A DNA stretch of 64,000 bases from Streptomyces sp. BK340. Lineage in GTDB: Bacteria > Actinomycetota > Actinomycetes > Streptomycetales > Streptomycetaceae. Positions 26,589 to 35,320 of the stretch are shown in pieces. The notes under the pieces were generated by a model. The model was not told where the DNA came from. It saw only the letters and a program-made list of their open reading frames with translations, and did not search any database. The stretch lies in NCBI RefSeq assembly GCF_007827595.1, contig NZ_VISR01000020.1:62001-126000 (forward strand), in the 5' to 3' direction. Each line of letters starts with the position of its first letter. The first letter of the stretch is position 1. The position numbers and the translations under genes were made by a program.

Positions 26589-27299
26589 GTGCGTCACCCC
26601 CGCCTCCTGGGCACAGCGGCTGCCGTGTCCTCAGCGTTCGCCGCTCTGCTCGCGCCCACCACCGCTCACGCTGCATCCCCCACACCCGCACACGCCATCT
26701 CCTCGCAGCGCCACGCTCCCGGGGACCCGATCACTCTGCCGGTCCGCGACGCCCTGGCGGCGCTGACTGTCCAGGACGAGAGCCGCGCCGGTTACAACCG
26801 TGACAAGTTCAAGTACTGGACCGACGCGGACAAGGACGGCTGTAACACGAGGGCGGAGGTGTTGTTGTCCGAGGCGGTCAACGCCCCTGAAGTCGGGCCT
26901 GGTTGCACCCTGACCGGCGGGTCTTGGTACAGCCCGTACGACGCCCAGTACTTCGACAGCGCCCGCAAACTCGACGTCGACCACCTGGTCCCTCTCGCTG
27001 AGGCCTGGGACTCCGGCGCCTCGACCTGGACAGCGAAGGAGCGCGAGCTCTACGCCAACGACCTCGACGACGAGCGCGCCCTGATCGCCGTCTCCGCCGC
27101 CTCCAACCGGTCCAAGGCCGACCAAGACCCGAGCACCTGGCTGCCTCCGTACGCCGGCTACTGGTGCACCTACCTCACCAACTGGGTCGCCGACAAAACC
27201 CGGTACCAGCTCACCATCGACCCCACCGAGCAGACCGCCCTCGCCGAACGCCTCGCCGCCTGCCCCAACCAGCCCATCACCGTCACCCTCACCCGGTAG
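26589..27299 (+). CDS. Secreted DUF1524/HNH nuclease-like protein A
   Basis: A signal peptide with A-L-L-A-P-T-T-A-H-A-A precedes a domain with Y-W-T-D-A-D-K-D-G-C-N-T-R-A-E, L-D-V-D-H-L-V-P-L-A-E-A-W-D-S-G-A and A-S-N-R-S-K-A-D-Q-D-P-S-T-W-L-P. The D-H-x-x-P and later N-R-S-K are the metal-site residues of DUF1524 (GmrSD C-terminal type) nucleases. The secreted form is common in Streptomyces and is thought to degrade extracellular nucleic acid. GTG start follows AAGGGAAGG. It converges with a paralogue on the other strand. Confidence 0.85.
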   Translation: MRHPRLLGTAAAVSSAFAALLAPTTAHAASPTPAHAISSQRHAPGDPITLPVRDALAALTVQDESRAGYNRDKFKYWTDADKDGCNTRAEVLLSEAVNAPEVGPGCTLTGGSWYSPYDAQYFDSARKLDVDHLVPLAEAWDSGASTWTAKERELYANDLDDERALIAVSAASNRSKADQDPSTWLPPYAGYWCTYLTNWVADKTRYQLTIDPTEQTALAERLAACPNQPITVTLTR

Positions 27300-27313
27300 A
27301 CGGACGCCGACCC

Positions 27314-27343
27314 GGCCGCCCCCGGTGGTCAGCACGGGCGGCC
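27314..27343 (+). terminator. Hairpin after nuclease A
   Basis: Perfect 8-bp stem GGCCGCCC/GGGCGGCC with a 14-base loop, 15 bases after the stop codon. No T run, as usual in Streptomyces. Confidence 0.6.
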
Positions 27344-27407
27344 AGGGTGCCCCGCCTTCACATGCCCCCTGCAGTGTCCCGGCACCGAGTGTCTGCGGGG
27401 CAGCGCT

Positions 27408-27443
27408 GAAGGGTCCCAGGCCGACTACGGCTCGGGACCCTTC
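27408..27443. terminator. Long bidirectional hairpin between the two nuclease genes
   Basis: Perfect 10-bp stem GAAGGGTCCC/GGGACCCTTC with a 16-base loop lies between the convergent genes and can serve both directions. Confidence 0.65.
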
Positions 27444-27594
27444 GCCGAAGACGCAGGCCGCATGCCGGCTCGTCCGGTCAGCAGCTCCGCGCGTGGCACT
27501 GACCTGGCCGAGCAGCCAGCTGTCACCGGCCTGCTCGGGTGAACGAACCACCCGGACCACATACGGTCCACCGCTTGGCGCGGCCCGGGCGCGG

Positions 27595-28227
27595 TCAGTT
27601 GGTGCAGGTGTCGAGCATGGTCGACAGCGCAGACTTCTCCGCGTCCGTGGTGGTCAGCTTCCAGACGGACTTGATGTGCGTGTAGTCCTTGGCGTAGGTG
27701 CACCAGAAGACGTGGTTGGTGGGCTTCCAGTCAGCCGGCCCGCTGTCGGACTTGGAGGAGTTCGCGGACTCCGAGGCGATCAGCAGTTGGGGGTCCCCCA
27801 GGTCGTTGCCGAAGTCCTTGCGCTGGTCCGCGGTCCAGGTGTCGGCACCGGACCGCCAGGCTTCGGCCAGCGGGACCATGTGGTCGATCGTAGCCTGGGC
27901 GACGTTGGTGACGGTGGTGTCGTCGTAGACGGAGTACCAGGAACCGCTGGTGGGCTGGCAGCTGCCCGGCTTGTCCTGCACGTCTTTGCCGTCACGGGCC
28001 AGGACGGCCTGGCGGGTGGTGCAACCGTCCGGCTGGGTGGACCAGATGTCGAACTTGTCCCGGGCGTAGCCGTCCATCGAATGCGGAGCGGCCACGGTGA
28101 GCGCGGCCAGTTCTGCGCGTGCGGTTGCCGTCGAGGACGGCGCGGGCGGCTCCGCGAGGGCCGGGGCGGCACAGACGCCCATCAGGAGCAGGGTGGTTGC
28201 GGGCAGGCCATAGATGGCGTTGCGCAT
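27595..28227 (-). CDS. Secreted DUF1524/HNH nuclease-like protein B
   Basis: This is a paralogue of protein A with the same order of motifs: signal peptide ending A-P-A-L-A-E, W-S-T-Q-P-D-G-C-T-T-R-Q-A, A-T-I-D-H-M-V-P-L-A-E-A-W-R-S-G-A, and S-A-N-S-S-K-S-D-S-G-P-A-D-W-K-P. Six Cys positions are shared, consistent with disulfides outside the cell. ATG 28227 has a GGAGA site. In place of N-R-S-K it has N-S-S-K. Confidence 0.85.
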   Translation of the reverse strand: MRNAIYGLPATTLLLMGVCAAPALAEPPAPSSTATARAELAALTVAAPHSMDGYARDKFDIWSTQPDGCTTRQAVLARDGKDVQDKPGSCQPTSGSWYSVYDDTTVTNVAQATIDHMVPLAEAWRSGADTWTADQRKDFGNDLGDPQLLIASESANSSKSDSGPADWKPTNHVFWCTYAKDYTHIKSVWKLTTTDAEKSALSTMLDTCTN

Positions 28228-28514
28228 GAAGTCTCCAATAGGGGTGGGGGGTTGGAGATGCGCACATGAGGAAACCGCAGTCCCGGCATGCTTCACTACG
28301 CGCGTTGACCAGATGCGACAACTCCCCCACGCCGCCTTCACCCCACGGTCACCCGCCGCAGCTTCGACCGGCCCGGCACGCCGACCCGACGAGCGTCCTC
28401 TAGCTTCCACCAGGGCATGAGTTCGGCAAAGACCCTGACCAGGCTGGCCGACGCCCGTAACCAGCGCAGTCGGGGCCCGTTACCCCCGACATGGACGAAC
28501 TCGCCGATCCCCTA

Positions 28515-30259
28515 AGGGCTCGCAGAGAATCAAGGTGTTGCTTCGCGTGATTCGGCTCGTTGTTGTGATACGAGCGTCTCCGATGAGGCCCGTGGTCAAC
28601 TCGCTGTGAAGTTCGGGGTGTTGTTCCCGCATCTGGACGAGCGCCAGCGCCGGTTGATGATGGGAGCCGAGGCCCGGATCCTGGGGCACGGCGGTATCCG
28701 GGCGGTCGCGAGGGCAGCCCAGGTCAGCGAGACGACGGTCCGCAAAGGCGTGGACGAGCTGGACGCCGGCGACGAACCTCTGGGCCGGGTACGCAGGACC
28801 GGTGGTGGTCGGAAGAAGGCCGCGGACCTTGATCCGGGACTGCGGCCCGCGCTGCTGGCACTGGTGGAGCCAGACGAGCGAGGCGATCCGATGTCGCCGC
28901 TGCGCTGGACGGTGAAATCGACCAGGAGCCTCGCGGCCGAGCTCACCCGTCAGGGGCACAGGGTGAGCTCGGACACGGTCGGGGACCTGCTGCGTGAGGA
29001 GGGCTTCAGCCTGCAGGCCGGCGCCAAGACCATCGAAGGCAAGCAGCACCCCGACCGGGATGCCCAGTTCCGCTACATCAACGAGCAGGCCAGGGAGCAC
29101 ATGGGCGCAGGCCAGCCGGTGATCAGCGTGGACACGAAGAAGAAAGAACTCGTCGGCGACTACAAGAACGCGGGCCACCAGTGGCGGCCAGCCCGTGAGC
29201 CGGCCCTGGTCAAGACACACGACTTCCTGGACAGACAGGGACCGGGCAAGGCGATCCCGTGCGGCATCTACGACATCGCCGCGAACACCGGCTGGGTCAG
29301 TGTCGGCACGGATCACGACACCGCCGCGTTCGCTGTCGCCTCTATCCGCCGATGGTGGCAAGCCCGCGGCCGGCACGACTACCCGGCCGCGAGACGTCTG
29401 CTGATCACCGCGGACGCAGGAGGGTCCAACGGCTACCGCACCCGCGCCTGGAAAACTGAACTCGCAGCCATGGCCGCCGAGACGGGCTTGGAGATCACGG
29501 TATGCCACATGCCACCGGGCACCTCGAAGTGGAACAAGATCGAGCACCGGCTGTTCTCCCACATCTCCATGAATTGGCGCGGCCGCCCGCTGACCAGCCA
29601 CGACGTCATCGTGAACAGCATCGCGGCGACCACCACCCGCACCGGGCTGACAGTCCACGCCGAACTCGACCCGGGCACCTACGACACCGGCATCAAAGTC
29701 ACTGACAGCGATATTGACGCTCTGCCCATGCACCGGCACCGCTTCCACGGCGACTGGAACTACACCCTCCAACCTCAGCCTTCCGACACCACAAGCGTGG
29801 CCAAGAACCCGCGGTCAACTGGGAGCCCGTCACCCCCACCTTGCAGTGGGTGTCTGCGCAGCCCGGAGCTGACCGGCATGCCCGAACCGGTGTTGGACAA
29901 GGTCGTCGATCAACTGGACGAGTTACGGGAGCAAGGACGACGCCAAAAGCGAGGAGGCGAACGCATCCGCGCTCGTGGCGCAGGGGCCAAGGACAAGCTG
30001 ACCACCGCCGCCAGGGTCCTGGCCACCGTGCTCTACCTGCGCAAACTCGGCACCCGAGACCTGCTCGCCCAGCTCTTCGGAGTCAACGGCAGCACCATCA
30101 CCAGGGCCGTCCGCCAAGTCCAGCCCCTCCTGGCCGAGCACGGCTACACCATTCCATCCTCGGCAGCCAGGTTCCGGACGCCAGCTGATGTCACCGCCTT
30201 CCTCGCGAACAGCAGCCCCACAGCGATCAAATCAGCATGTTGATTCTCTGCGAGCCCTA
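28515..30259. mobile_element. ISAzo13-family element
   Basis: The ends are perfect 19-bp inverted repeats, AGGGCTCGCAGAGAATCAA at 28515 and its complement ending at 30259. One transposase fills the interior. The right end touches the neighbouring IS5-family element, which inserted at or beside it. Confidence 0.85.
28606..30243 (+). CDS. ISAzo13-family transposase
   Basis: The 545-residue protein has an N-terminal HTH (R-A-V-A-R-A-A-Q-V-S-E-T-T-V-R-K-G), a DDE core with V-I-S-V-D-T-K-K-K-E, L-L-I-T-A-D-A-G-G-S-N-G and K-W-N-K-I-E-H-R-L-F-S, and a C-terminal extension with a second HTH (L-F-G-V-N-G-S-T-I-T-R-A-V). GTG start. Complete by length. Confidence 0.9.
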   Translation: MKFGVLFPHLDERQRRLMMGAEARILGHGGIRAVARAAQVSETTVRKGVDELDAGDEPLGRVRRTGGGRKKAADLDPGLRPALLALVEPDERGDPMSPLRWTVKSTRSLAAELTRQGHRVSSDTVGDLLREEGFSLQAGAKTIEGKQHPDRDAQFRYINEQAREHMGAGQPVISVDTKKKELVGDYKNAGHQWRPAREPALVKTHDFLDRQGPGKAIPCGIYDIAANTGWVSVGTDHDTAAFAVASIRRWWQARGRHDYPAARRLLITADAGGSNGYRTRAWKTELAAMAAETGLEITVCHMPPGTSKWNKIEHRLFSHISMNWRGRPLTSHDVIVNSIAATTTRTGLTVHAELDPGTYDTGIKVTDSDIDALPMHRHRFHGDWNYTLQPQPSDTTSVAKNPRSTGSPSPPPCSGCLRSPELTGMPEPVLDKVVDQLDELREQGRRQKRGGERIRARGAGAKDKLTTAARVLATVLYLRKLGTRDLLAQLFGVNGSTITRAVRQVQPLLAEHGYTIPSSAARFRTPADVTAFLANSSPTAIKSAC

Positions 30260-31314
30260 ACGAGCTCGTGCACGGTAGGCGGTGAGGTGTCGTGGGCCTC
30301 GGCGGGGCTTGGCGTTTCACATTGTTCGCGCCGGGGCCAGGTCGGCGGTCTGTTGGTGGGATAGCAGGGCGGCGACGGCCTGGACGGTGTCGCTCATGTG
30401 TTCGCGGCGGCCGAGGTGCCGGGCCAGTGCCCGCCAGTTCTTCAAATGCGCGATGCCGTGCTCGACGCGGATGCGTCGTGAGGAGTGCGCCTTACGTTGC
30501 CGCTCGTGCATCTCCTCGTACCAGTCCGGGGCGTTCTTCTTGAACTTGCGATGCGGTGGCGTCACCACGCGCCCGCCGGTCTGGGCGCCCAGACCCTGAT
30601 AGCCGGCATCCGCGAGGATCTCCAGTGCGGACCCGCCGTCCAGGAGCCTGACCAGTCCTAATTGGCGGGCATGAGTGATGTCTGCGCAGCCGCCGTGCTG
30701 AGCCGGGCTGCAGAAGAGGACGCGGCCTTCGCCGTCCGTGACGACCATGGTTTTCACCGCGTTCTGCTTGCTCTTGCCGGAGATGAACTTGTCCCGGTCC
30801 TTGCGGCCGGCGGCCGGGCGCCTGACGCGGATCTCGGTTCCGTCGATGATGCCGGTCTTCCCGCTGGTTCCGATGTGGTCGACGACCTCGGCCAGTGTTC
30901 GCAGCCGCGCACCTGGGCTGATGGTGCACCCTCGCTCGGCGAGCAGTGGCCGCACCTCGCCGATGGCACGGGTAATGGTGGAGCGGTCCACACCGAACCA
31001 GCAGGCCAGCACGTCGTGAGTGACCCCATGGCGCAGATGCACAAGCGTCGCCAGGAGCCGGTCGACGAACACTAGCCGGTGCTTCGCACCCGCGCCCACA
31101 GCCCGCTTCCGCGGCCTGGACGCGAGCTTGGCCTGGTGTCGCTCGTGCCACAACGGTCCTACTTCGGCGACGAGTTCAGCGATCACGTCAGCCGACAGGC
31201 CGGTGATCCTTCGGTCGCTGATGATCGCTGCACGAGTCGTGCTCCCCATCACCCGACCATGATCGACGATCGAGAACTCGAGGCCTCACCGCCTACCGTG
31301 CACCAGCTCGTTAG
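30258..31314. mobile_element. IS5-family element, copy 2
   Basis: Inverted repeats of 31 bp with one mismatch (30258-30288 and 31284-31314) begin CTAACGAGCTCGTGCACGG. The element is 1.06 kb, closely related to the copy at 7397-8448 and in the same orientation, but the ends differ enough that it is a separate IS type. Confidence 0.85.
30317..31252 (-). CDS. IS5-family transposase (DDE_Tnp_4 type)
   Basis: About 310 residues with the same motifs as the 7455-8384 transposase: C-W-F-G-V-D-R-S-T-I-T-R-A-I, I-I-D-G-T-E-I-R-V, I-L-A-D-A-G-Y-Q-G and V-E-H-G-I-A-H-L-K-N-W-R. Much of the sequence is shared but differs throughout, so the two copies diverged before arriving here. The frame is complete. 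Confidence 0.9.
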   Translation of the reverse strand: MMGSTTRAAIISDRRITGLSADVIAELVAEVGPLWHERHQAKLASRPRKRAVGAGAKHRLVFVDRLLATLVHLRHGVTHDVLACWFGVDRSTITRAIGEVRPLLAERGCTISPGARLRTLAEVVDHIGTSGKTGIIDGTEIRVRRPAAGRKDRDKFISGKSKQNAVKTMVVTDGEGRVLFCSPAQHGGCADITHARQLGLVRLLDGGSALEILADAGYQGLGAQTGGRVVTPPHRKFKKNAPDWYEEMHERQRKAHSSRRIRVEHGIAHLKNWRALARHLGRREHMSDTVQAVAALLSHQQTADLAPARTM

Positions 31315-31319
31315 CGGGC

Positions 31320-31484
31320 ATGCCTGAACTCCACGAACCGCGACTGGCCTTGTTCACCCTCTCGGAAGCACACGCGTTGCTGGACGTCCTCCACCACTTC
31401 GGTGCGACCGACCACGACTGGGGAGCGCAAGCGCGGCACTTCGCGGCCGAACTCGCAGCCTGCGTCCCCTCACGCGACGCCTGA
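31320..31484 (+). CDS. Small hypothetical protein, 54 residues
   Basis: A short frame from ATG 31320 reads L-F-T-L-S-E-A-H-A-L-L-D-V-L-H-H-F-G-A and H-F-A-A-E-L-A-A, a sensible helical protein with streptomycete codon use. It starts six bases from the IS end, so its native promoter was probably displaced and the true start may have been lost. Confidence 0.45.
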   Translation: MPELHEPRLALFTLSEAHALLDVLHHFGATDHDWGAQARHFAAELAACVPSRDA

Positions 31485-31667
31485 CACTACGCCGAGGACT
31501 CGGGGCTGAAGCTGACCATCTGCGCCGCCGCCAGGATGGTGTGGGCTCGCCGGTCAGCGGCAGCCCAGCAGCCCGCGCGTGCTGAAGGCTGGGGCAGGTG
31601 AGCCTCCTGGAACGCGGTGGCGTTTGGCGTCATCCAAGGCGCCCAAGCTAGGCGATCACGGTGGCGG

Positions 31668-31890
31668 TCAGCCTTCGACTACCTGAATGTGCTGATTCAG
31701 CTCCTCGGCAATGCGCGTCGTGCCCCCACGCGCGGGCACGCGCCAGTCCACCTAGATGCCCGCTGCGACGGCGGGCTCCGAGCTGAAGCGGATCAGGTCC
31801 GGTGAGGGAAGGAAGGAGTCGCGGAACCAGGCGATGAAGACGGCCGCTTCATCGGCGGTACTGTCCCTGAGGACGACGATGTCGCGGCCT
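31668..31890 (-). pseudogene. Hypothetical protein C-terminal remnant with in-frame TAG
   Basis: The minus strand reads D-I-V-V-L-R-D-S-T-A-D-E-A-A-V-F-I-A-W-F-R-D, then L-I-R-F-S-S-E, a TAG at 31752-31754, and V-D-W-R-V-P-A-R-G-G-T-T-R-I-A-E-E-L in the same frame. The N-terminus is missing; the fragment ends exactly where the IS630-type transposon starts. Confidence 0.5.
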
Positions 31891-32529
31891 TAGTGGTCGA
31901 GCTTGGAAGTCCTTCGGGGGTTGACATCGGAGTCTGCTACGCGTACACGCCGACGCCTCGCGCGCGCAAGCCCGCCCGCAGTGACACCACGACGATGTTG
32001 GCCTGTCACCTGGAGTTGGCCTTGGCCTGTCCGGATGGAGCGGCTGAGGATGGGGGCCCAGGCTGCTTCGCCACAAGCAGGGCGTCGCTGCGAGCTGTCC
32101 CCTATGCAAAGGTTCCGGTCTTCGAGGCTGCGGCGGGGCCTCCACCCAGGAAGCGCTGCGGTGTCCAGCGTCGTCGCGGGTCACCATGTGGACAAGGCGT
32201 CGGCTGCTCGGCGACGCGCGACCAGATGAGGCGCCGACGCGCGGTCATCGTTCTTCGGCCTGTCAAGTCAGCCTGTTGCGAGTGGCGATCGCATCACCGA
32301 ACGGTGAGTCGGCATTCGCACGCGGCTACGGCATGACGTTCGACCGCCGGTCGCGCGCGGGGCGTGCGCCTGCCGCGCATGTGCTTGGTGTGCGAGCGGC
32401 CCTCGCCCGTTCGGGTGATACGGCCCCGGGCGGATGGGTTCCTACCGTGTCAGAGAGGCAGATTCCATCGCCTACCTCCGGGAGGACCTGCTCCCGCACG
32501 AGGCTGCCTGTTTCCGGGAGGGAAGCTGC

Positions 32530-34788
32530 ATGGCAGGACGTCCTCGCATGCCCGTAGGTATGCTCATCCCCCTGCTCGGCGCTGTCCTGGCCGCGGTCAC
32601 CTGCCTGCAGGCGCCGGCCTGGGCTGACACGCCTCCGCCCGCGACAGCCGTCGCTGAGGTGCCGCAGGCCACCCGTCTGGTGGCGCTGAACAAGAGCGGC
32701 GAACTGGAAGCGTTCGCCCGTGTCGCCGGCGGCACCGTCTGGCACACCGGCCAGAGGGAACCCGGCGCCGACTGGAGTGACTGGAGCACGTTGGGTGGTG
32801 CCGCGGACACCGACCCGGTGGTGGCGACGAACGCGGACGGACGTCTGGAGGTCTTCACCACCCATGGCGGCATCGTCTCCACGATGGCGTCCACAACCAC
32901 CGGTGACAGCACCTGGAGCACGACGTGGGTGACGCATGGTGGCAGCCTTGCCAATGCGACTGGGGTCACGGTCGCGGCGAACCAGGACGGACGCCTCCAG
33001 GTCTTCGGAGCGGGCAAGGACGGCACCCTGAAGTCGATGGTCCAGACGGCGCCCGGCAGCGTGTACGGGGAGAACTGGGACCCCTGGACTTCTATGGACG
33101 CCCCCACCGGCGTGAAGCTGGCCGGCCGGCCGGCTGTCGCGATGAACAGCAGCGGGCAGCTGCAGGTGTTCGACTGGGGCAACGACGGCCACTGCTGGAC
33201 CCGCGTCCAGAACAAGGCGAACACGAAGAACTGGCGCCCCTGGAAGGCTCTTCCGACCCTGAGCGGCGGTGTCCAGAGCTACCCTGCCGTGGCGCGCAAC
33301 CAGGACGGGCGGCTGCAGGTCTTCGTCCGGGACACGAAAGGCAACGTTTACTACGTCGCGCAGAACAAGGCTGGCCAGCAGCAGTGGGGAAGCTCCTGGA
33401 CGCAATTGACGGGCCAGGGTACTCCTCTCGGTGGTGTGGCCACCGTTACCGACCTCAACGTGGCCGCCAACGCTGACGGACGTCTGGAGGTCTTCGCGCG
33501 CCAGTCCGACAACAGCCTTCTGCACACGATGCAGACCCAGCCCAGCAGCGTCGACTCGTGGAGCACACCAAGCAGTCTTGGCGGCGCGATGACCAACAGC
33601 TGGTCCGTTGCGGCCAACCGGGACGGCCGTCTGGAAGCCGTCGCCGTACAGGCAACCGGCGGTCTGGCGCACAGCGCGCAGGAAGAGTCCAACCCGCCCC
33701 CCAGCGACAAGTGGGCCGACTGGGAGATCCTCGGCTACGGCCCCGCTCCGTGCGCGGGCACCGGCACGACGGCCTGTCTGAGCGTGGTGAACGTGGCAAC
33801 AGGCCACGCCCTGGCGCCCGAGGACACCACCGACCCCACCTCGGGGGTCGGTGCCACCCCCGTGAAGAACGGCGTCACCACCCCCCGGCAGCGGTGGTCA
33901 ATGATCCGGGACAAGAGCGGGTTCTTCCAACTCAAGAACAGGGCCACCAACCGGTGCCTCGATTTCGTCCCGGATCAATACCTTCCTTCTTCCGTCGATT
34001 GGGACCGCACTCTCCAAGTGAAGTGCAACACCCGGACCCAACAGCGCTGGTACATCCAACCCTCCATCACACCGGGGGCGTACCTGATCCGGAACGTGGA
34101 CAACGGCAGATGCCTCACGGAATTCCCCAGCCTGGACAGCACGGGCAACGACAGGGGCGAGCTCCCCAGCGAAACCGATCAATGCAATACCTCAGCGGCT
34201 GCCGACCAGTGGCGGCTGAGCATCTCCGGCACCGGCACCGCGCCGGGCCTGAGCGAGCTCGCGACGCGATACGCCCTGGCCTTGTGCGCCCAGGACAACA
34301 ACTGCGGCTTCACCTGGACCGGCGATGAGAACGCCTACGTCGACCAGCACTCCTGCGTCAACGGCACCTTGACCTACAACGCCACCAAGGCCGAGCAGGA
34401 GGTGGAGATCAGCGTCGCCGACAGCGCCGGCTGGGAGAACACTGTCGGCGGTTCCCTGACCGTAGGGTATGAAGCCGGAGTCAGTGTCGAAGTCTTCGAA
34501 GCCAAGGTCAGCACGGCCATCGAGGCCCACTACGATCACGCTTGGAACGGCAGCACGACGACGACGGTCGACGGCCACATCAAGATTCCGCCAGGAGAGT
34601 ACGGCTGGCTGGGAAAAGGCAGAGTCGTCAAGGAAGTCACCGGCACCTGGACCTTCAACCAGAACGAAAGCAACTTCACCTGGACCGAACCCGGGCAGAG
34701 CACCGTCCCTGCCGTAGACGGTACCGACGGAGTCAACAGCACCGCTGTCGTCCTCAACAGTTCGAACGTGCCGCCCAACAACTGCTGA
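32530..34788 (+). CDS. Secreted lectin with aerolysin/MTX-like C-terminal domain
   Basis: The 752-residue product has a signal peptide (M-L-I-P-L-L-G-A-V-L-A-A-V, cleavage near A-W-A-D). Residues 48-400 repeat the motif N-x-D-G-R-L-x-V-F about every 50-70 residues, a PLL/tachylectin-like propeller. Residues 414-566 form a ricin-type trefoil (N-R-C-L-D-F, Q-R-W-Y-I, G-R-C-L-T-E, D-Q-W-R-L). The C-terminal 180 residues are Thr/Ser-rich beta strands (A-E-Q-E-V-E-I-S-V, G-S-L-T-V-G-Y-E, K-I-P-P-G-E-Y-G-W) like aerolysin/ETX-MTX2 pore formers. A sugar-binding secreted cytolysin is the best guess. ATG 32530 has a GGAGGG site. Confidence 0.7.
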   Translation: MAGRPRMPVGMLIPLLGAVLAAVTCLQAPAWADTPPPATAVAEVPQATRLVALNKSGELEAFARVAGGTVWHTGQREPGADWSDWSTLGGAADTDPVVATNADGRLEVFTTHGGIVSTMASTTTGDSTWSTTWVTHGGSLANATGVTVAANQDGRLQVFGAGKDGTLKSMVQTAPGSVYGENWDPWTSMDAPTGVKLAGRPAVAMNSSGQLQVFDWGNDGHCWTRVQNKANTKNWRPWKALPTLSGGVQSYPAVARNQDGRLQVFVRDTKGNVYYVAQNKAGQQQWGSSWTQLTGQGTPLGGVATVTDLNVAANADGRLEVFARQSDNSLLHTMQTQPSSVDSWSTPSSLGGAMTNSWSVAANRDGRLEAVAVQATGGLAHSAQEESNPPPSDKWADWEILGYGPAPCAGTGTTACLSVVNVATGHALAPEDTTDPTSGVGATPVKNGVTTPRQRWSMIRDKSGFFQLKNRATNRCLDFVPDQYLPSSVDWDRTLQVKCNTRTQQRWYIQPSITPGAYLIRNVDNGRCLTEFPSLDSTGNDRGELPSETDQCNTSAAADQWRLSISGTGTAPGLSELATRYALALCAQDNNCGFTWTGDENAYVDQHSCVNGTLTYNATKAEQEVEISVADSAGWENTVGGSLTVGYEAGVSVEVFEAKVSTAIEAHYDHAWNGSTTTTVDGHIKIPPGEYGWLGKGRVVKEVTGTWTFNQNESNFTWTEPGQSTVPAVDGTDGVNSTAVVLNSSNVPPNNC

Positions 34789-34831
34789 CTCCCGCAAACG
34801 GGACCCGACCAGCGTGAGCCCGGCGGCGGCC

Positions 34832-34871
34832 GCGCTCGTGTTCAGGGGCTGCAGCCCCTGAACACGAGCGC
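34832..34871. terminator. Perfect 40-bp palindrome after the toxin-like gene
   Basis: Two 18-base arms around TGCA form an unbroken palindrome (starts GCGCTCGTGTTCAGGGGC) 44 bases after the stop. It is a strong factor-independent terminator in either direction. Confidence 0.75.
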
Positions 34872-35029
34872 AGTGCAAAGTGCTACTTCAAACTCCCTTG
34901 CGGGCGAATGGCCCTCGACCGGCTGCCGGACGGCTGGAGCGCCAAGGCCCCGGAGATCGCCCACTGAGCTGCCCGCACGGCTGGCCCCGCCCGCGCCCGT
35001 CCCCCGGCGCGGCCGGGGCCAGCCGTCGT

Positions 35030-35269
35030 TCATTGGCTCCACTCGTACGACTCGCCGTCGTCCCCGACGCGGTGCTCATCGCTGAGCAGGTCGTTCAGCT
35101 GGCCCTCGATGGGCTCCACCGTGTCGTCCGTGGCCTCATGAGGCGTCTCGGCCGTGAGCCAGGCCTGCGCGCCGGACGGCTGGCCCGGCTCACCGGTGAG
35201 CAGCAGCCTGGTGTGTTCCGGCGGTGGGGCACGACCGCCGTCGTGCCGGGCGGGCCGGGGACCGGGCAC
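35030..35269 (-). CDS. Hypothetical protein fragment
   Basis: A 79-residue frame ends T-P-H-E-A-T-D-D-T-V-E-P-I-E-G-Q-L-N-D-L-L and D-G-E-S-Y-E-W-S-Q, an acidic tail that looks coding, while the start is Pro/Arg-rich and doubtful. It lies between the toxin and the transposase on the opposite strand. Possibly the end of a broken gene. Confidence 0.3.
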   Translation of the reverse strand: MPGPRPARHDGGRAPPPEHTRLLLTGEPGQPSGAQAWLTAETPHEATDDTVEPIEGQLNDLLSDEHRVGDDGESYEWSQ

Positions 35270-35320
35270 GGCAAGCTACGGGCTGTCGTGATCCACTTCC
35301 TTCGATCGGTCCTCCCCCTC

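Noticed and set aside
7397..31314. Composite transposon bounded by the two IS5-family copies
   Set aside because: The two copies differ in their ends and sequence and lie in the same orientation 23 kb apart, with other elements inserted between. There is no target duplication linking them.
32326..33807. Minus-strand open frame of 493 codons opposite the lectin gene
   Set aside because: It is the complement of the repeated propeller motif; the repeats make both strands open. The plus strand has the signal peptide and domain order.
35030..35320. Extended N-terminus of the IS630 transposase (frame open from 34880)
   Set aside because: The extra 147 codons have no similarity to the family and overlap the region after the palindrome; ATG 35321 fits the family length.
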